Under the pieces are notes generated by a model. It worked only from the letters and a program-made list of their open reading frames with translations, had not been told where the DNA came from and did not search any database. From NCBI RefSeq assembly GCF_001905795.1, contig NZ_LIXJ01000033.1:1-64000 (forward strand): a DNA stretch of 64,000 nt, read 5' to 3'. Shown piece by piece: positions 60,293 to 64,000 of this stretch. A program made the position numbers and the translations under genes. The stretch's first letter is position 1. The number at the start of each line of letters is the position of its first letter. The stretch comes from Streptomyces sp. CB01580 (lineage in GTDB: Bacteria; Actinomycetota; Actinomycetes; Streptomycetales; Streptomycetaceae).

Positions 60293-62620
60293 TCAACGTT
60301 CCACTTTCTCACCCGAGCCCGATGCCTCCCGACTGTCCGGACCGGTGTCCGGCGCAGGGTCACCCGGGTGCTCCGGTCCGTCGTCGCCGTTCCCGTCCGG
60401 TACGTCGCCGTTCCCGTCCGCGTCGGCGGCGTTGGCCCGCTTGCGCTGGGTGTACATCCTGATGCCGGCGAGGACGAGCAGCAGCAGTCCGCCGGCGATC
60501 ACGAGCAGCACGGTCGGGGTGAGCTCCGAGACCTTCACGGTGAAGGCCATCTCCTCGCCGTACGGCGTGCCGTCCTCGGTGTAGAGCTGGGCCGTCATCT
60601 GCACCTGGCCGTTGACGTTGGCCGCGGCGTCGAACTTCACCGACTGGCTGTGTCCGCCGGAGATCCGGATCGGCTGCTCCGCCACGGCTCCGTCGTCGTT
60701 CAGCTTGAGCCGGGTCGCGTTGTCCGACTTCAGGCGGAGAACCAGGTTCTCCACGCCCTGCACCAGCCGGTTCTGCACAGTCACGGGGATTGTGGCGCTG
60801 CGGCCGGACAGGGTGATGTCCGACTTCGGGATGAGCTGAACCTCGCCGGCGAGGCCCTGGAGATAGGAACGAACGGAGTCCCGGTACTGCTGGGCCTCCA
60901 GGGGCCTGCCCCGCCACGACGTCGACACGGACCGGTTCACCGCGTTGCCGAAGGGTGTGACCACCCGCTCGGGCTGGGTGAGGATGACCTGGAACTTGTT
61001 GAGCGAGACCTGGGTGGACTTGATGTCCTGGAACGCCTGGGTGGGCAGTTCCTGGTTGCGGAGCTTCTTCGGGTAGCGGGAGGAACTGGGGACGGTGCTC
61101 GTGGCGTCCGCGTCGGGCCTCTCCTCGGCCGCGTCCACGAGCCCGAGGGGCTGGGTCCAGCGGTCGTCGTCGAGGGCGTGCAGGGCACTGGCCATCGACT
61201 GGGCCTGGGCGACCGTCGGCATCCGCTGCGGCGCGACGACGATGCTGCGCTCCGCGTCCGTGTCCTGGTCGGTCAGGGCGAGGGTCTGGGCGAGGAACTT
61301 CTGTACGGCGAGGGTGGAGCTGCCGGCCTTGGACATGTCGCCCTCGAACGCGGTGGAGAGCCGGGCGTCGGCGACCACCGCGGTGGTGCCGCCGCCGATC
61401 GGACGGGCCGCGGTCGGCGTGTACAACAGCCCGCCCGTCTCCTTGAGGCTGTCGCTGCGAGCGATCACGTTGTGGGCGCCGGCCGAGGTGGCGACATCGA
61501 CGATCGCGGGGTCGATCGCTCCGTCGACGGGCCAGGCGAAATCCGTCGACGGTTTCACGTGGAGGATGGTCTGCACGCTCGACGCCGCCACGTCCGTGGC
61601 GGTCTGCAGATGGCTGAGGGTGCCGGACACGTTCTTGCCGCGGTGGGCGATGGCCGCCAGATCGGGGTCGGCGAACGGAAGCGCGACGACCTCGCCGTCG
61701 GTCACCGCGGCCTCCAGGGCGGCGAGCCATTGCTTGGCGACGGCCTCGTTCTTCCCGGCAACAGTGGTGTCGCCGGACTTGACGCGGTAGCCCCGCGCCA
61801 TCGCGTCGACGCTGGCCAGCAGATCCGGATCGATGACCCAGGTCACCGGCAGCCGACTGCCCAGCGAGACCATCTGTTCGAGGCGCCCGCCGGGGGCGAG
61901 CTCGCCGGCCAGCGTGTCGTCGGCGAAGACCGGGGTCTGTTCGTCGTCGGTGCCGGTCTCGGCGGTGACGTGTGCGGACGCGATGAGCGGCCAGAGGTAG
62001 GTGATCTTCGTCCGGGAATCGCGTTCCTCCTCCTGCCACGGCAGGAAGGTGCGCTGGATTCCCAGCACCTGGTCGTACTGGGCGCGGGAGGTCTGCCCCG
62101 ACAGCGAGACACCGATCGGATACACGCCGTCGTCGCCGAGACCCAATTTGCCGACCGGAACCGACAGCTCGAAGTCCTGGCTGATCCCGGAGGGGAGCTT
62201 CGGGAGCTTCACCGTGTACTTGCCGCCGAGCGGGGCGGGATCGTTGCCCGGCACGTATCCGGAACGCTTCGCGGCGTCGTCGATCGATGTCCGGCCGGCG
62301 AGCTTCTGGCCCACCCGCAGATCGACCCTCGCGTCGGTGATCGTGGCCTTGCCCCTGTTCGTCACCGTGCCTGCGACGGTCAGCGTGTCCCCCTTCGTCG
62401 GGGCGCTGGGAGCCACGGTGTTCAAGGACACCTTCACGGTCTCGGACCCGGAGGGGGCCTTGGCAGGCACGTCGGCAGGCGCTGCGGGCGCGGCAGCCGC
62501 GGCCGGTCCGGCCAGCAGAGCCACGAGAAGAGGGGCCCCGGCGATGGACGCGGCTGTGCGCCGCAGCCACCGGCGGGCAGGAGAGGGACCGATCCCCTGA
62601 TTGTCTGCCGCCTCGGCCAC
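60293..62620 (-). CDS. DUF6049 family secreted membrane protein
   Basis: 775 residues from GTG (VAEAADNQGIGPSPARRW), GGGTAGG upstream. A signal sequence (about 18-48), an early Ig-like/CARDB-type beta domain (VAPSAPTKGDTLTVAGTVTN), a large central region with Asp/Ala-rich helices, and a C-terminal beta domain precede a single membrane helix (about 705-725, PTVLLVIAGGLLLLVLAGI) and short basic tail. The family is conserved next to murJ in actinobacteria, but its function is unknown; it may be an envelope partner of MurJ. A half-parS sequence in it was rejected. Confidence 0.85.
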   Translation of the reverse strand: MAEAADNQGIGPSPARRWLRRTAASIAGAPLLVALLAGPAAAAAPAAPADVPAKAPSGSETVKVSLNTVAPSAPTKGDTLTVAGTVTNRGKATITDARVDLRVGQKLAGRTSIDDAAKRSGYVPGNDPAPLGGKYTVKLPKLPSGISQDFELSVPVGKLGLGDDGVYPIGVSLSGQTSRAQYDQVLGIQRTFLPWQEEERDSRTKITYLWPLIASAHVTAETGTDDEQTPVFADDTLAGELAPGGRLEQMVSLGSRLPVTWVIDPDLLASVDAMARGYRVKSGDTTVAGKNEAVAKQWLAALEAAVTDGEVVALPFADPDLAAIAHRGKNVSGTLSHLQTATDVAASSVQTILHVKPSTDFAWPVDGAIDPAIVDVATSAGAHNVIARSDSLKETGGLLYTPTAARPIGGGTTAVVADARLSTAFEGDMSKAGSSTLAVQKFLAQTLALTDQDTDAERSIVVAPQRMPTVAQAQSMASALHALDDDRWTQPLGLVDAAEERPDADATSTVPSSSRYPKKLRNQELPTQAFQDIKSTQVSLNKFQVILTQPERVVTPFGNAVNRSVSTSWRGRPLEAQQYRDSVRSYLQGLAGEVQLIPKSDITLSGRSATIPVTVQNRLVQGVENLVLRLKSDNATRLKLNDDGAVAEQPIRISGGHSQSVKFDAAANVNGQVQMTAQLYTEDGTPYGEEMAFTVKVSELTPTVLLVIAGGLLLLVLAGIRMYTQRKRANAADADGNGDVPDGNGDDGPEHPGDPAPDTGPDSREASGSGEKVER

Positions 62621-62803
62621 GCGCCTACCCGTCCCTCGTCGTAGTCAGATGGTGTCGATGGTTCTCGGTTGCTGCGTCCACGCATGGTAACGAGGTGCGC
62701 GGGTGCCGAGTGCTGCGGAGTGCGCTACAAGATCGCAAGAGTCTCGCAGGACGGGCCGGAACCCGGACGACCAGGCCGGTCCGGGCACGTACCCTTTTCT
62801 GTT

Positions 62804-64000
62804 GTGTCGAACGCCAACGAAGACAGCTCCAGCGCCCTGACCCAGGTGCAGCATCGCGCAGTCAGTGAACTGCTGCGGGTGTCACCGGTCGCCGACGACC
62901 TCGCCCGCCGCTTCCAGGATGCCGGATTCAGTCTTGCTCTGGTCGGTGGTTCGGTCCGGGACGCCCTTCTCGGCAGGCTCGGGAACGACCTCGACTTCAC
63001 GACCGACGCCCGCCCCGACGCCGTACTGAAGATCGTGCGGCCGTGGGCCGACTCGGTGTGGGAGGTAGGCATCGCCTTCGGCACGGTCGGCGCCCAGAAG
63101 GACGGCTACCAGATCGAGGTCACCACTTACCGATCGGAGGCGTACGACAGGACCTCGCGCAAGCCCGAGGTGTCCTACGGCGACTCCATCGAGGACGACC
63201 TCGTCCGTCGCGACTTCGCGGTCAACGCGATGGCCGTCGCGCTTCCACAGAAGGAATTCATCGACCCTCATGGTGGGCTGGAGGACCTGGCTCAGCGGGT
63301 ACTGCGCACACCCGGTACGCCCGAGGAGTCCTTCTCCGACGACCCGCTGCGGATGCTGCGTGCCGCCCGTTTCTCCGCGCAGCTGGATTTCGACGTGGCA
63401 CCCGACGTGATCACGGCGATGACGGAGATGGCCGGACGCATCGACATCGTCTCCGCCGAACGCGTCAGGGACGAGCTCAACAAGCTGCTGCTGTCCGCCA
63501 ACCCCCGCAAGGGCCTGGCGCTGCTCGTCGACACGGGTCTGGCCCGGCACGTCCTGCCGGAGCTGCCTGCCCTGCGCCTGGAAAGTGACGAGCATCACCG
63601 CCACAAGGACGTCTACGAGCACTCGCTGACCGTCCTGGAGCAGGCGATCGACCTGGAACAGGACGGCCCCGACCTGGTTCTGCGGCTTGCCGCGCTCCTG
63701 CACGACATCGGCAAGCCGAGGACGAGGCGCTTCGAGAAGGACGGGCGCGTCTCGTTCCACCACCACGAGGTGGTGGGCGCCAAGATGACCCGGAAACGGA
63801 TGACCGCGCTCAAGTACTCCAACGAGATGGTCAAGGACGTCTCGAAGCTCGTGGAACTCCATCTGCGCTTCCACGGCTACGGCGACGGCGAGTGGACCGA
63901 CTCCGCGGTGCGTCGGTACGTACGCGATGCGGGGCCGCTGCTGGAGCGGCTGCACAAGCTGACCCGTTCGGACTGCACCACGCGGAACAAGCGCAAGGCC
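62804..64000 (+). CDS. pcnA: CCA tRNA nucleotidyltransferase (3' end beyond window)
   Basis: 399 codons are visible; the C-terminal part is cut by the window end. The N-terminal nucleotidyltransferase domain shows LVGGSVRDALLGRLGNDLDF (GGxVRD and the metal-binding DLD), then RRDFAVNAMAV and DPLRMLRAARFSAQ. An HD-type phosphohydrolase-like domain (about 265-370; LAALLHDIGKPRTRRF) follows. It adds or repairs CCA at tRNA 3' ends, needed since the three tRNA genes here lack encoded CCA. The GTG has no clear ribosome site, with TACCCT about ten bases upstream, so leaderless translation is possible. It is divergent from DUF6049. Confidence 0.93.
   Translation, partial: MSNANEDSSSALTQVQHRAVSELLRVSPVADDLARRFQDAGFSLALVGGSVRDALLGRLGNDLDFTTDARPDAVLKIVRPWADSVWEVGIAFGTVGAQKDGYQIEVTTYRSEAYDRTSRKPEVSYGDSIEDDLVRRDFAVNAMAVALPQKEFIDPHGGLEDLAQRVLRTPGTPEESFSDDPLRMLRAARFSAQLDFDVAPDVITAMTEMAGRIDIVSAERVRDELNKLLLSANPRKGLALLVDTGLARHVLPELPALRLESDEHHRHKDVYEHSLTVLEQAIDLEQDGPDLVLRLAALLHDIGKPRTRRFEKDGRVSFHHHEVVGAKMTRKRMTALKYSNEMVKDVSKLVELHLRFHGYGDGEWTDSAVRRYVRDAGPLLERLHKLTRSDCTTRNKRKA

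Noticed and set aside
61552..61565. Half parS sequence GTTTCACGTG followed by GAGG
   Set aside because: Only the left ten bases match; the palindrome is broken, and it lies inside the DUF6049 coding region.

Overview
This is a high-GC actinobacterial chromosome segment whose gene order matches the origin region of a Streptomyces chromosome. It carries dnaA, dnaN, recF, gyrB and gyrA on one side of an origin rich in DnaA boxes, and rpmH, rnpA, yidD, yidC, a jag-like gene, rsmG, parA and parB on the other. There are five perfect GTTTCACGTGAAAC parS sites and Streptomyces-type accessory genes (crgA, class E sortases, a PASTA kinase cluster, trxBA with a SigR-type promoter). No species is named because nothing in the sequence fixes it.

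Left arm (1-7.4 kb): a scarred region. It opens with a ferrochelatase fragment fused to the end of an IS630-family transposase, then a rhodanese, a J-domain protein and a DUF2252 protein. Two decayed head-to-head genes follow (a membrane protein and a MarR regulator), then a parS site and a two-component system whose kinase carries an extra C-terminal membrane/extracytoplasmic module.

7.8-21.6 kb: tRNA-Leu, then the growth and division cluster fhaA-fhaB-pstP-rodA-pbpA-pknB on the + strand. A minus-strand cluster follows: three class E sortases around an anthranilate/ADC synthase glutaminase subunit, a small membrane protein and a DUF881 protein, ending at the divergent crgA. 22-31 kb: rhomboid protease, cyclophilin, DUF5324 protein, tRNA-Ala, a HTH regulator, a second Ser/Thr kinase, an unknown type I membrane protein, a DLW-39 protein, a DUF6344-like protein and tRNA-Ile.

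31-54 kb is the replication/segregation core. DUF3566, gyrA, gyrB, DUF721, recF, gnd and dnaN all read leftward with the leftward fork. oriC (about 40.9-41.5 kb) lies between dnaN and dnaA. The rightward genes rpmH to parB, a GNAT protein, trxBA and the sigM/anti-sigma pair follow. Near the dnaN end of oriC, two DnaA-box-like 9-mers are followed by a GC patch and three CTA triplets, the layout of a bacterial basal unwinding element.

54-64 kb: an AT-rich insert holds a secreted crystallin/I36-like protein, a lipoprotein and an IS5-family remnant. Conserved synteny then resumes with a membrane pseudokinase, murJ, a DUF6049 protein and the start of the CCA-adding enzyme gene, which runs off the window.

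Besides oriC, DnaA-box-like motifs occur upstream of the DUF2252 gene, in the crgA-rhomboid spacer, upstream of dnaA and just upstream of parA. parS sites occur inside coding frames (reading VSRET) and fused to transcription terminators.
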